Below are positions 27,659-36,989 of a stretch of DNA of 64,000 nt, in pieces (position 1 is the first letter of the stretch; every line of letters starts with the position of its first letter). The notes under the pieces were generated by a model. The model had not been told where the DNA came from and ran no database searches. It saw only the letters and a list, made by a program, of their open reading frames with translations. The stretch spans positions 1,302,001 to 1,366,000 of the forward strand of contig NZ_JACRWD010000001.1 of assembly GCF_014306135.1 (NCBI RefSeq), given 5' to 3'. A program made the translations under genes and the position numbers. The DNA is from Paraclostridium hominis. Lineage in GTDB: Bacteria; Bacillota; Clostridia; Peptostreptococcales; Peptostreptococcaceae.

Positions 27659-27711
27659 CTTAAGTTTATTTCCATGTGATAAATTTTCGCTTTATTTCGT
27701 TATATATAAAC

Positions 27712-28119
27712 TTATTTAGAGTTGTTTCTTATATGTTCTGCTACTTTAACATCTTCTTTTTTTATATGATTAATTATCCAATTTGCAACTTTACTGTTGA
27801 TTTCTCCAACCAAAACAATACTCGGCCCATTTTCTAAAAGCTTTTTATTTATATTTTCAACAGTATATATAAAGTGTTGATGGTGTTTTTTATGATTATT
27901 ATAATCTGGATATTTAGATTTTATTTGTAAAACTTCTTCATGAGCAAAGTGAGTTTTTGTATAAGAAGATAAGAATTTTACTGTTTTTTCTAGTTCAGCT
28001 CTTCCTTTCCCTTTGCTACAAGCTTCTAATAAATCATTAATTGCTTTTATAAGTTCTTTATGTTCATTATCAATTTGAGTACTTCCCGTTAGTAAGTCAT
28101 CAGTCCATTTATATGCCAT
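27712..28119 (-). CDS. Bacteriohemerythrin
   Basis: 135 residues, one four-helix hemerythrin domain. All seven di-iron ligands are in place: His20, His57, Glu61, His76, His80, His118 and Asp123. ATG 28119 is preferred over ATG 28131 because GGAGGATAAA lies just ahead of it. The protein binds O2 reversibly; in anaerobes such proteins are linked to oxygen sensing, storage or detoxification. Single gene; no fused signalling domain. Confidence 0.92.
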   Translation of the reverse strand: MAYKWTDDLLTGSTQIDNEHKELIKAINDLLEACSKGKGRAELEKTVKFLSSYTKTHFAHEEVLQIKSKYPDYNNHKKHHQHFIYTVENINKKLLENGPSIVLVGEINSKVANWIINHIKKEDVKVAEHIRNNSK

Positions 28120-28218
28120 TTTATCCTCCATACTACATTATTTTATATATTTATACGCCTATTAAAACTTTAACTAAAGCTTTTTAATAAAATAATATTT
28201 TTGAAAGATTAAAAATGA

Positions 28219-28401
28219 TTATTTTATAGTTCCTATTTTTTGAATTAAAAAACTAAGTATCGTAGTTATTAATATTACAAGAACTCCATAACCTATAGCC
28301 AGACCTATTTTATATTCAAACACTCCACTAACCATTGCAATTGATACTGGTCTGTTATTTATACTATATAAATATGCAGAACTTTTATTTTCTCTAAACA
28401 T
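28219..28401 (-). pseudogene. C-terminal remnant of an ABC transporter permease
   Basis: 60 residues without a ribosome site: a short polar start (MFRENKSSAYLYSINNRPVS) and one membrane helix near the end (LAIGYGVLVILITTILSFLI). This looks like the last ~60 residues of an iron(III)/binding-protein-type permease (pattern LYSxxNxxVSxAMxxxxE..IGxA). No upstream part of such a gene is left. Most likely a remnant; a genuine small membrane protein cannot be excluded. Confidence 0.45.
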
Positions 28402-28470
28402 CTATTTTATTATGTTCAATTCATTTTAATTTTTTACTGTAATATTAGCATAGTTATTATATAGTTATGG

Positions 28471-29118
28471 CTATTTACTTATAATTGTATATGTATTCTT
28501 AGAGTTTAATGGTACCGTGTTTAAATATGTTTCTCCTGTTTTATTGAAATGAACAGCATAGGTAATACCATTATTACTTCCATCTCTTACACCTTGTACT
28601 TGTATAACCCCTTTGTCTGGAACACTTATTTTTACTGGTTTATGTCTAATTGAAAAAGGTGCTCCTTGTGCCACTCCATCTATAAATACTTGAACGTAGT
28701 CATTATCTTCTTTTTCTGCAAAATTCCAAATTGCTATTTCTAAATTTCCAAATCCGCTTGCAACATCTATAGATGCATCTTTCGCATCAAGCTTTAAATT
28801 TTCTTTACTTAATATATCTCCTACTTTTATATTTTCTATAGCTCCAGAGGTTAAATTATCCCTATAATCCTGATTTAATACTCCTTGAAACATAAAAAAT
28901 ATAAACATTGCTATACATATACCACCTATAACTGTTCTAAACTTTTTCATAGAAGGAGTTATATATTCATCCTTCTCTTCATCATCTTTAAATTGTTTAT
29001 ATGAATCTTCTTCATATATATTTACTTTATCTATGATTTCATCTGGTTTTGATTTCTTTGTATTAGTATCACTTAATTCTTCAAACTCATTTTGTATATT
29101 TTTATTAAACTTTTTCAT
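28471..29118 (-). CDS. Single-pass membrane protein of the AAA locus
   Basis: 215 residues: an acidic/lysine-rich cytoplasmic N-terminus of ~60, one membrane helix (~65-83, VIGGICIAMFIFFMF), then an extracytoplasmic beta-rich domain (~95-215; KVGDILSKENLKLDAKDAS, FIDGVAQGAPFSI, VQGVRDGSNNGITYAVHF). ATG 29118 is chosen, with GGGGGTTATA upstream; ATG 29130 overlaps the previous stop. It is last in the AAA locus. I recognise no named family; a bitopic sensor or scaffold is plausible. Confidence 0.7.
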   Translation of the reverse strand: MKKFNKNIQNEFEELSDTNTKKSKPDEIIDKVNIYEEDSYKQFKDDEEKDEYITPSMKKFRTVIGGICIAMFIFFMFQGVLNQDYRDNLTSGAIENIKVGDILSKENLKLDAKDASIDVASGFGNLEIAIWNFAEKEDNDYVQVFIDGVAQGAPFSIRHKPVKISVPDKGVIQVQGVRDGSNNGITYAVHFNKTGETYLNTVPLNSKNTYTIISK

Positions 29119-29129
29119 TATAACCCCCA

Positions 29130-29618
29130 TTAGATAAGTTCTTCATTATAATTTTGCATTTTTTCTACATCTTCTAACATAGTTTTTGAAAGCGGTCTTT
29201 TTTTATAATATATCGATACAAACACTCTCCAAAGTACTATTGATATTACAAATGATACTATTCCAAAAATTTTTCTACCTGGAGTTAATACTTCATAACT
29301 CCAGTTTAATATTTCAGTTCCTAAGCCTATAAAAATACTTGATATAATTAAATATTTAAGAGTTTCAAATAAAGATGGAAAAATACTATATATTCTTCTT
29401 AGTGCTCTAAACCTTAAAGAAATATACATAATCATTAACATACCTATAAGTAGTGAAATATAATCTCCGTAAACTGTATATCCTGTACTTATTATTTTAA
29501 AAGCATCTACTATGGTCATGATTGGGAAAAATATACAAATAAGTGCCAATAATGGCATACAAATTACACCATAAGCTACTGTTATTACATTACTTACTAT
29601 CTTAAATATAAATTTCAT
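29130..29618 (-). CDS. Polytopic membrane protein of the AAA locus
   Basis: 162 residues with four hydrophobic segments (about 5-35, 48-65, 82-104 and 117-135) and a cytoplasmic charged tail ending MLEDVEKMQNYNEELI. It begins 15 bp after the AAA ATPase gene, with GAAAGAGG as ribosome site, and its stop overlaps the region of the next start, so the three genes are co-translated. Unknown family. Confidence 0.7.
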   Translation of the reverse strand: MKFIFKIVSNVITVAYGVICMPLLALICIFFPIMTIVDAFKIISTGYTVYGDYISLLIGMLMIMYISLRFRALRRIYSIFPSLFETLKYLIISSIFIGLGTEILNWSYEVLTPGRKIFGIVSFVISIVLWRVFVSIYYKKRPLSKTMLEDVEKMQNYNEELI

Positions 29619-29633
29619 AGTTTCACCTCTTTC

Positions 29634-32600
29634 CTATAAATTAACTTCAGATACATCACACGCTTCAATAGTAACAAGATACTCTTTAGTTAAATTATCA
29701 ATTTTTTCAAGTCTTACAGCTTGGTTTCTTACTGCTTTTTCAAATATATTTCTAACGTATCTACCATTCCCAAAATCAGAAACTTTACAAGCTTCTTTAA
29801 ATATATCTTTCATTTTTAATCTGGCTTCTTTAGTTATTACATATCCTTTATTCCTAAATAAGTTATCTGCAATAATCAGTAAATCATCAACTGAATAATC
29901 TTTAAATTCTATGATATTTGCAAATCTAGACTTTAGTCCTGGGTTTGTATCTAAAAATTTATCCATATCATCACTATATCCAGCTAGTATAACTAGTAAA
30001 TTATCTCTATTATCATCCATCCCTTTTACCAAAGCATCTATAGCTTCTTTTCCAAATCCACTACCACTTCCTGCATCTTGTGCTAAAGCATAAGCTTCAT
30101 CTATAAATAATATTCCTCCAATTGCTGACTCTATTTTTTCTTTAGTTTTTATAGCTGTTTGCCCTACATAGCCAGCAACTAATCCACTTCTATCTGTTTC
30201 AACAAAAGTCTTACTATTTAACACTCCCATACTATACAGAACTTCTCCAACTATTCTTGCCATCGTAGTTTTACCTGTTCCTGGATTTCCTTTAAATATC
30301 ATATGAAGAGTTTGTGATTCATCTACTGGTAACCCTAAAGATTTTCTCTGTTCTCTTATTTTAAGTTGTGCTTGAAGGCTTCTTATAAATTCTTTAACTT
30401 CATTAAGACCTACAACTTCATTTAACTTTTCATCTAAATTGAAGTTTTCTTCTGATTTAGCATAAATGCCAAAATCTTCTTCTTTTAATAATACAGCTGA
30501 CTGTTCATCAATTATATCCATCTCAGCAATTCTTGAGGATTGGTTTCTTATTGCTTTTTCTATTATATTTCTTACCATTCTTCCATTTCCAGATTGAGTT
30601 GAATTTTTATGTTTTTCTTTTTTTATAGCATCTTCAAGTTCATCTTCTGAATTTCCATCTAAGATAAATCCTTTACTATTTATCATTAACTTTCCTATTT
30701 TTACTAACTCCTCTATATCATAATCTTTAAAGTTTATACTTAAAGGAAATCTAGATTCTAATCCTGAATTTGTATTTAAAAAGTCTTTCATTTCTTTATC
30801 ATACCCTGCAAGTATAACTACTATATCTTCTCTAAAATCTTCTATGAGTTTAACTAAAGTATCTACAGCTTCTTTTCCTAAAGGGTCATTCTCAGAAGAC
30901 ATTAATGCATAAGCTTCATCTATAAATAATACTCCTCCTAAAGCTGATTTGAATACTTCTGTCGTTTTCTTAGTAGTTTCACCTGCATATTGTCCTATAA
31001 GACCACTTCTATCAGTTTCTATAACTTGTCCAGATTTTAATATTCCCATGTTTTTCATAAGATTTCCTATAAGTCTTGCAACTGTAGTCTTTCCTGTTCC
31101 TGGATTTCCTGTAAATATCATATTAAGAGACTGAGATAATTCCACATTTACTCCAACTTGCTTTCTCTTCTCTTTTGCTATTAATTGTTTTTCTAAATTT
31201 TTTACAAATTCTTTTACTTCATATAATCCTACAACCTGACTTAATTCTTCTTCAAGATTAAATGATTCTTTTTTATCTAGTCCAAAATCACTTATTGTAA
31301 GTTTATTTACTTCATCTTTATTTATATCTTTTTCATCTAATTTAGCTAATCTATTTGATTGATTTGCAATAGCCTGTTCTATTATGTTTCTTGCTAATCT
31401 TCCGTTTCCACTATCATTTTTACCTTTTATCTGCTTACCTTCAAATAATTCTATTAAACTATCATCTAAGTTTTCATCTATTGTATATCCATTTGATTTT
31501 GCTATAACTTTAGATATTTCAAGCAATTCAATAGGAGTATAATCTTCAAACTCAACATTATAATTAAATCTAGACTTAAGTCCACTATTAGTTTTTAAGA
31601 AATTCTCCATTTCTTTAGTGTATCCAGCTAATATAACTACTAAGTTATCTCTGTTATCTTCAACTGCTTTTACAATAGTATCTACTGCTTCGATTCCAAA
31701 GATATCATTTTCATCTCTAGCTATGGCATAAGCCTCATCTATAAATAAAATTCCTCCCATAGCATAGTTAACTTTATTCATAGTCTTTTGTGCAGTTTCT
31801 CCTACATATTGACCTACTAAATCATTTCTAGAAACTTCAACTAAGTGTCCACTAGATAAGTACCCTAGCGCCTTTAAATATTTAGCCATTATTCTAGCCA
31901 TAGTAGTTTTACCTGTACCTGGATTTCCGGTAAATATCATATGTAGAGATAATTTAGCTTCTTTAGCTCCATTGTTTTTTCTTATGTTTTGAATTTTTAT
32001 ATTATCTTCTAATTTTCTTATAAATTCCTTCACACTACTTAATCCAATTATATTATCTAGTTCTTTATTTAAGTCAGATAAACTATCTGATTCAGTAACT
32101 TTTAATATAGATGATAATTTTATAGATTCTAATTGATTAACTAATACTAATTCATCATTTTCTAATTTTAATTCATATATATAATCATTATTTATTTTTC
32201 CTGTTAGTTCTAGTTCAACTAAAGGAGCATATATATGTTTTTCAACAAATTCATCTAACCCATGAGCACCTATGCTTTTATCAAATTTTTCAAGTACATA
32301 ATTTAATACAGAATTATCAAATTCTATAGATATATGTAAATTATTATTTATCTTTGTTTTGTATTCATTTAAAATAAACTTACAAATTATAGATAAACTT
32401 TCTCTAGTAAGTTCTACTGTGCTTATAATATCGTTTATTTTTTTCATAAAATTATTTGAAAATGTATTTTTAATATATTCCTCATTTTTTTCAGTTATAA
32501 ACACTAAATACTTTCCATTTGCTAAAATCTCATCTGTAGTATTCAAAGTAAGATTACCTTTTCCTGTAACATCTACCAATTGTCCTAGTTGATCCATATA

Positions 32601-33332
32601 TCTTCTATTTAGTTTAATCTTCTCATCTATTACCAGTTTGCTAAGCAAGTCTAAAACACTTTGATGGCACTTTTCAAAGTTATCAAATACAACTACCTGT
32701 TCACTACCATAAAGTGCATTATAAAGATCTGATAAAAATAAATTATCTGCATCTTTTTCAAGTTTATATTTTGAAAGATCTATTGAATATACTCCATTTC
32801 TTTTTATTATTTTTTCTTCTTTTAAAAATTTAGTTATAGCTTTTATTGATAAGTGTCTACCAGATCCTTTTGGTCCAGTTACTAAAATTGTATTACTTAC
32901 ACCATTTTTATTTCCGTATACAAATGGCCTTTTAAATGCAATTGCTAACTTGGATAAGTATTCTTTTTGGCCAAGTACATAATCTGAAAGTGTATTTTCT
33001 ACTAGGTTAAATACCTTGTCTAATTCTTCCTTATTTGTATTATTAATATTTACTGTTTTGCTAGCTTTAATATTTTTGGAATCACTTGACATATTTGAAA
33101 CTAATTGTTCATTAAAACTACTTATTTTATCTTTATTAGAAACAACTTTTTCCCCTATCTTATCCTTAGTATTCATAATATTATTATTTAATACTTTCTT
33201 ATTCTTTTTAAAGTATTCTTTATTTATCATCCCATTTTCTTTTATATGATCTATCACTTGAATTTCTGGAAATAAAATTCTTATTAGTTTAGGTCCAGAT
33301 AACGATTTTATTTTTGATTTAGATTTCCCCAT
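29634..33332 (-). CDS. Four-domain AAA ATPase (ClpB-like plus three CbxX/CfqX)
   Basis: 1232 residues. After a ~110-residue lysine/asparagine-rich N-terminus comes a divergent ClpA/B-type AAA module (Walker A TGPKGSGRHLS ~151; VVVFDNFEKCH). Three tandem CbxX/CfqX (SpoVK/RuBisCO-activase-like) modules follow, Walker A GNPGTGKTT near 467, 738 and 1011, each with LFIDEAYA and an arginine-finger SGNGR or FGNGR. The period is ~272 residues, so the gene arose by internal duplication. The related SpoVK and EccA have one such module, which makes three unusual. Likely a hexameric remodeller; the client is unknown. It lies between a Tim44-like pseudogene and two membrane proteins. Start ATG 33332 follows AAGGAGGG. 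Confidence 0.85.
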   Translation of the reverse strand: MGKSKSKIKSLSGPKLIRILFPEIQVIDHIKENGMINKEYFKKNKKVLNNNIMNTKDKIGEKVVSNKDKISSFNEQLVSNMSSDSKNIKASKTVNINNTNKEELDKVFNLVENTLSDYVLGQKEYLSKLAIAFKRPFVYGNKNGVSNTILVTGPKGSGRHLSIKAITKFLKEEKIIKRNGVYSIDLSKYKLEKDADNLFLSDLYNALYGSEQVVVFDNFEKCHQSVLDLLSKLVIDEKIKLNRRYMDQLGQLVDVTGKGNLTLNTTDEILANGKYLVFITEKNEEYIKNTFSNNFMKKINDIISTVELTRESLSIICKFILNEYKTKINNNLHISIEFDNSVLNYVLEKFDKSIGAHGLDEFVEKHIYAPLVELELTGKINNDYIYELKLENDELVLVNQLESIKLSSILKVTESDSLSDLNKELDNIIGLSSVKEFIRKLEDNIKIQNIRKNNGAKEAKLSLHMIFTGNPGTGKTTMARIMAKYLKALGYLSSGHLVEVSRNDLVGQYVGETAQKTMNKVNYAMGGILFIDEAYAIARDENDIFGIEAVDTIVKAVEDNRDNLVVILAGYTKEMENFLKTNSGLKSRFNYNVEFEDYTPIELLEISKVIAKSNGYTIDENLDDSLIELFEGKQIKGKNDSGNGRLARNIIEQAIANQSNRLAKLDEKDINKDEVNKLTISDFGLDKKESFNLEEELSQVVGLYEVKEFVKNLEKQLIAKEKRKQVGVNVELSQSLNMIFTGNPGTGKTTVARLIGNLMKNMGILKSGQVIETDRSGLIGQYAGETTKKTTEVFKSALGGVLFIDEAYALMSSENDPLGKEAVDTLVKLIEDFREDIVVILAGYDKEMKDFLNTNSGLESRFPLSINFKDYDIEELVKIGKLMINSKGFILDGNSEDELEDAIKKEKHKNSTQSGNGRMVRNIIEKAIRNQSSRIAEMDIIDEQSAVLLKEEDFGIYAKSEENFNLDEKLNEVVGLNEVKEFIRSLQAQLKIREQRKSLGLPVDESQTLHMIFKGNPGTGKTTMARIVGEVLYSMGVLNSKTFVETDRSGLVAGYVGQTAIKTKEKIESAIGGILFIDEAYALAQDAGSGSGFGKEAIDALVKGMDDNRDNLLVILAGYSDDMDKFLDTNPGLKSRFANIIEFKDYSVDDLLIIADNLFRNKGYVITKEARLKMKDIFKEACKVSDFGNGRYVRNIFEKAVRNQAVRLEKIDNLTKEYLVTIEACDVSEVNL

Positions 33333-33553
33333 TTAACTTCCCTCCTTAATTTACTTTTATATTTCTTAACTCATTCTATTTTTACATATATAATTAAATA
33401 ACTGAAAATACCATATACTAAAATCATGGATATTTGTATATTAGAGATTAATTATACCATATTTTTACAATTAAGTAATATGAAAAATCCTAACTACTTT
33501 ATTATAGCTAGGGTAATCTTCAAACTTATTTATATTTGTTAATTACATAAAAA

Positions 33554-33589
33554 ATCTCTCTTTATATTTATTTAAATATAAAGAGAGAT
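33554..33589. terminator. Terminator after the Tim44-like remnant
   Basis: A 17-bp stem (33554-33570 with 33573-33589), core ATCTCTCTTTATATTTA, with a 2-base loop. It lies past the stop of the 33610-34290 pseudogene and ahead of the AAA gene, so the AAA gene probably has its own promoter at 33340-33540. Confidence 0.8.
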
Positions 33590-33609
33590 ATATTAATATT
33601 AATTTAATT

Positions 33610-34290
33610 TTATACTTTTATAGTAATTTCGTCTAATTCAATCGGATTTCCTTGTTGTTTTATTTCGTCTAATACCCATATTCCATTTTTTTGATTAAAC
33701 TTCCACTACTCTACATATGGTTTTGAACTAAATTTATTTCCACCTACTATACGGCCATCTCTTTCTATATAATCTATCATAGAACCTATTATATATACCC
33801 ATATAATATCTACATTTTCGTAATTATTTTTTTCTATTCCAATTACCTTAGCAGAAATTAATTTTTCCATTTTCAATATATTTCTTTCATTTCTTATTTT
33901 CATCCATTCAAGTTTAGTTTTATGATTTTCATAAAGTTTTTTAGTTGAGTATTCTATTGCTATATCTTGATCCATATTTGTCCAAGCTTTTGACATAATA
34001 TAAAAAGCATCTTTTATATCTTTATTTATTTTATCCAACTCCCAATTAGAGTTGTATTTATTTAAATCCATTAATACACGTCTACATTATTTTTTCTTTT
34101 TTGTTACTTTAACCCAACTAATTATATAATCAGTTTTAGATATTATTATAATAGTGGTGCTCATTGCAAGCGTCGCTACTCCTCCTGAATTAGGATTAGA
34201 TTGTTACATATAATTTGAAGAACCACCTCTTGATCCAGATCCTCCTGATTATCCTCCACCACTATTAAAATTAATTGATATTAATCTCAC
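33610..34290 (-). pseudogene. Tim44-like domain protein with in-frame stops
   Basis: One continuous reverse frame encodes a glycine/serine-rich N-terminus (SGGSGSRGGSSNYM), a membrane segment (VATLAMSTTIIIIS), and a Tim44-like domain (LDKINKDIKDAFYIMSKAWT ... SKPYVE, then WKFNQKNGIWVLDEI). Stops interrupt it at 34251-34249 (TAA), 34206-34204 (TAA), 34089-34087 (TAA) and 33708-33706 (TAG), with no frameshift. The piece 33706-34071 could still be read from an internal ATG (121 residues), but it lacks a good ribosome site. Tim44-like proteins of this type are secreted or membrane-associated. I regard it as recently inactivated by point mutations. Confidence 0.8.
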
Positions 34291-34350
34291 ACATTTGTTC
34301 TAATCTCCTTGAATCCTACTTTTATAAATTTATTTATAATGTTACTTTCT

Positions 34351-34872
34351 CTATTTACTACTTTTTATTAAATTTCCATTTTCATCATGACAAGGGTCTT
34401 CTCCAACCAAAGGATTATAGTGTCCATCAAATATATATATACTTATTTTCAATGTTTCTTCTTTTTTAATATCTTTACCTGCTTCAATTGATTGTTTAGC
34501 AACTGTTCCTTTTAAATTATATACTGGTGTAGGTACAGCTTGATCTAACTCATATTTTATGCCATGTTCTTTAGCAAATTCATACACCTGAATTTGATTG
34601 CATCCTATAAAATTAGGTATTTTCCCATTTTTATACTTTATTTTATTTGCTTGTTTAACTTTAGTTTCTATTTTTTGAACATCATCCGTTTTTGTAACCT
34701 TTTTCTCTTCAGATTTCTTCTTTTCAGTTTTTTTGCTTTCAGTTTTACAAACTTTCTTTGGTGAATTATCCGTAACTAATTCATTATTATTTAATTTCAT
34801 AATAAAAAAAGCTACTGTTAATGTCACACTTATAACTCCCACTATAATACTTATAATTGCTAATTTCTTCAT
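34351..34872 (-). CDS. Membrane-anchored PASTA-domain protein
   Basis: 173 residues: an N-terminal membrane anchor (~4-25), a Lys/Glu-rich spacer (~35-80), then one PASTA-like domain (~85-147: IPNFIGCNQIQVYEFAKEHG ... GTVAKQSIEAGKDIKKEETL) and a short C-terminal tail with GEDPCHDENGN. PASTA domains bind peptidoglycan or muropeptides, and usually occur in PknB kinases and penicillin-binding proteins. Here there is no kinase. It is upstream of the Tim44-like remnant and AAA gene on the same strand, suggesting an envelope-related locus. Start ATG 34872 has AAAGGCAGTAG upstream. Confidence 0.75.
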   Translation of the reverse strand: MKKLAIISIIVGVISVTLTVAFFIMKLNNNELVTDNSPKKVCKTESKKTEKKKSEEKKVTKTDDVQKIETKVKQANKIKYKNGKIPNFIGCNQIQVYEFAKEHGIKYELDQAVPTPVYNLKGTVAKQSIEAGKDIKKEETLKISIYIFDGHYNPLVGEDPCHDENGNLIKSSK

Positions 34873-35500
34873 TTCTACTGCCTTTCTATATTTGTTTTCC
34901 CCACTTAAAAGACTAACTCAGTAATTCTACTAGACTTTCATTTTATAAAAAATATAATTAAATATACTCCATATTAAATGTTATCGTTGATTTTCATATA
35001 AAACTTTAATTATATTTTTATTAAGCCTATAATGTATATAGTTTAATTTCACTTTTTATATCTACCAGGTAATTTTTAATTTATATAAATTAAATTTAGT
35101 ATTTTATATCTATAATAATTTTTCATTCTTCTAACTTATACTTCTTTATTATGTTAATAAGTTTTAAAAAAATATTAGTAGTATAAATATTAGGTAAAAA
35201 GACATGTTTATCTCCTATCTTTTTTATTTTGAATTATAAATAGTAAATTCATAAGTTGAACAATTCTTCTTTTTTAATTTTATAATTACTTAGGGGTTTT
35301 TGTTGAAATTTCAGCTTTTATTTTTTACGTTTTTTCGTATTTATATAATCCTGCTAATGATACTTCACCTATACTTATATAACTTAGAACTACCTTATCT
35401 TCTGTTATAGGATTGAAAAATTTCCTTCTTTATCAGCTACTTCAATAGGTAACTTCATACTTCCCTTCTTAAATTTTTTATATGAATTTTAATAATTAAA
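34873..35500. other. Long AT-rich gap with coding remnant
   Basis: No intact gene. On the reverse strand at about 35460-35330, MKLPIEVADKEGNFS is followed, after a one-base frameshift, by ITEDKVVLSYISIGEVSLAG and LYKYEKT-stop; this is the tail of a decayed gene of unknown family. The rest (34880-35290) shows nothing beyond A/T-rich sequence. Confidence 0.5.
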
Positions 35501-35535
35501 AAAGCTGATTTCTATAAAATATAGAAATCAGCTTT
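35501..35535 (-). terminator. Terminator of ogt/radical SAM operon
   Basis: AAAGCTGATTTCTAT / ATAGAAATCAGCTTT, a perfect 15-bp stem with a 5-base loop and a T-rich reverse-strand tail, 7 bp beyond the ogt stop. Confidence 0.88.
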
Positions 35536-35542
35536 AATCTCT

Positions 35543-36019
35543 TTACTGTTTAGTTTTTGAAAATTTTTCTTCATGTTGTAAAAGCCATAGCTTTCTATCT
35601 AATCCTCCACCATAGCCAGTAAGACTTTTATTAGCTCCTATAACCCTATGACAAGGTACAACTATATTTATAACATTTCTACCGTTGGTATTTCCAACTG
35701 CTCTTACAGCTTTTTCATTTCCTATTTTTGTTGCTATATATTTATAAGATACAGTTTCTCCGTAAGGAATATGTGTTAAAGCATTCCAAACTTTTTCTTG
35801 AAACTCAGTTCCTTTAAGTTTAATTTTTATATTAAATTCTTTTCTCTCTCCATTAAAATACTCTTGTATCTGTTTTATTACTTCTTTTAAAATTTTTGGT
35901 TGTTCTGTATTTTCTCTTTTTTCATCTACATATAAAATTGATATTAATTCCTCTTCTGTTGTGCTTATTTCTAGTATTCCTATAGGTGAATCGCAGTAGT
36001 AGTAATATCTTTGTGTCAT
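35543..36019 (-). CDS. ogt: Methylated-DNA--protein-cysteine methyltransferase
   Basis: 158 residues. The active-site motif PCHR lies at 122-125 (acceptor Cys123 in IVVPCHRVIG), preceded by the DNA-recognition helix region AVRAVGNTNGRN and followed by GYGGGLDRKLWLL. The protein removes O6-alkyl groups from guanine in a suicide reaction. It has no Ada-type N-terminal domain. It starts 30 bp after the radical SAM gene stop, so the two form an operon. Confidence 0.93.
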   Translation of the reverse strand: MTQRYYYYCDSPIGILEISTTEEELISILYVDEKRENTEQPKILKEVIKQIQEYFNGERKEFNIKIKLKGTEFQEKVWNALTHIPYGETVSYKYIATKIGNEKAVRAVGNTNGRNVINIVVPCHRVIGANKSLTGYGGGLDRKLWLLQHEEKFSKTKQ

Positions 36020-36049
36020 CCAAATTCCTCCTTAGATATAAATAAATTA

Positions 36050-36943
36050 TTAAAACCAAGTAATTTGAGAATTTTCATATCTACTTTTATAGTCTTTTAT
36101 AATGTCTTTCATATCATATAATAAATTGTATTTTTCGCACTCTTCTTTAAATACTTTCCATAAACGCTCTGATTTTAATGAGGAATTTTCATATTGTTCT
36201 CCATAAGTTTTTATATATTTTTCATCTAACATTTGATTTGGAAATATTTTTCTTAGTTGCTCAAAATAATATTCTCTTTGATTGCTTCTTAAAGTAACTC
36301 CTATTCCATAACTAAAAATAAATTTAGCTCCACATTCATAAGCCCTTTTTATAATATTTCTGATATTTTCCTCAGTATCATTTATAAATGGTAGTATTGG
36401 CATTAATAATACACCTGAATATATATTATTATCTGATAACTTTTTTAAAGCCTTAAATCTATCAGATGTTGTAGATACATTTGGTTCAATTTTTTTGCAA
36501 AGTTCATCATCAAAAGTAGTTATTGTGATTTTTACTAAATTAGGAGAATGCTTTTGTATTCTCTTTAATATATCTATATCTCTAACTATTAAGTCACTTT
36601 TAGTAGTTATTGCTATTCCGAATCTATGTTCATCTAATAGTTTTAGAGCTTGTCTTGTTAAAAGGTATTTTTCTTCAAAAGGATTATATGGATCACTCAT
36701 GGCTCCAGTTCCTACTACACCTTTTTTTCTCTTTGATGTTAAATCTTTTTTTATTATTTCAATTGAATTTTCTTTAATTCTAACTCTGTCAAAATCTATA
36801 ATTTGATAACAATTGCTTCTAGAATCGCAATATATACATCCATGGCAACATCCTTTATATATGTTCATATTGTAGTTTATTCCAAACCAGCGTGGGTTGT
36901 CTTTATAGTTAGATACAATTGTTTTGGTTGGTATGTATTCCAT
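36050..36943 (-). CDS. SPL-family radical SAM protein
   Basis: 297 residues. The radical SAM cluster motif is Cys32-x3-Cys36-x2-Cys39 (YKGCCHGCIYCDSRS), followed by TITTFDDELCKKIEPN and later VLLMPILPFINDTEENI. It belongs to the spore-photoproduct-lyase-like group (Rv2578c type) that often reads IYKGCxHGCxYC. It sits upstream of ogt in one operon, hinting at DNA repair, but the substrate of this subfamily is not established. Its start follows AAAGGATTGATATATAC, about 11 bases from the ATG, and the gene reads cleanly. Confidence 0.85.
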   Translation of the reverse strand: MEYIPTKTIVSNYKDNPRWFGINYNMNIYKGCCHGCIYCDSRSNCYQIIDFDRVRIKENSIEIIKKDLTSKRKKGVVGTGAMSDPYNPFEEKYLLTRQALKLLDEHRFGIAITTKSDLIVRDIDILKRIQKHSPNLVKITITTFDDELCKKIEPNVSTTSDRFKALKKLSDNNIYSGVLLMPILPFINDTEENIRNIIKRAYECGAKFIFSYGIGVTLRSNQREYYFEQLRKIFPNQMLDEKYIKTYGEQYENSSLKSERLWKVFKEECEKYNLLYDMKDIIKDYKSRYENSQITWF

Positions 36944-36989
36944 GTATATATCAATCCTTTCTACTGTGATTTCAAACTTTAGATTTAAT

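Noticed and set aside
29634..33332. EccA of a type VII secretion system
   Set aside because: No WXG100, EccC or other T7SS genes are near, and the multi-module architecture differs.
33610..34290. Stop-codon recoding or a selenoprotein-like readthrough
   Set aside because: Both TAA and TAG occur, no TGA/SECIS-like pattern is evident, and neighbouring genes use normal stops; a pseudogene is simpler.
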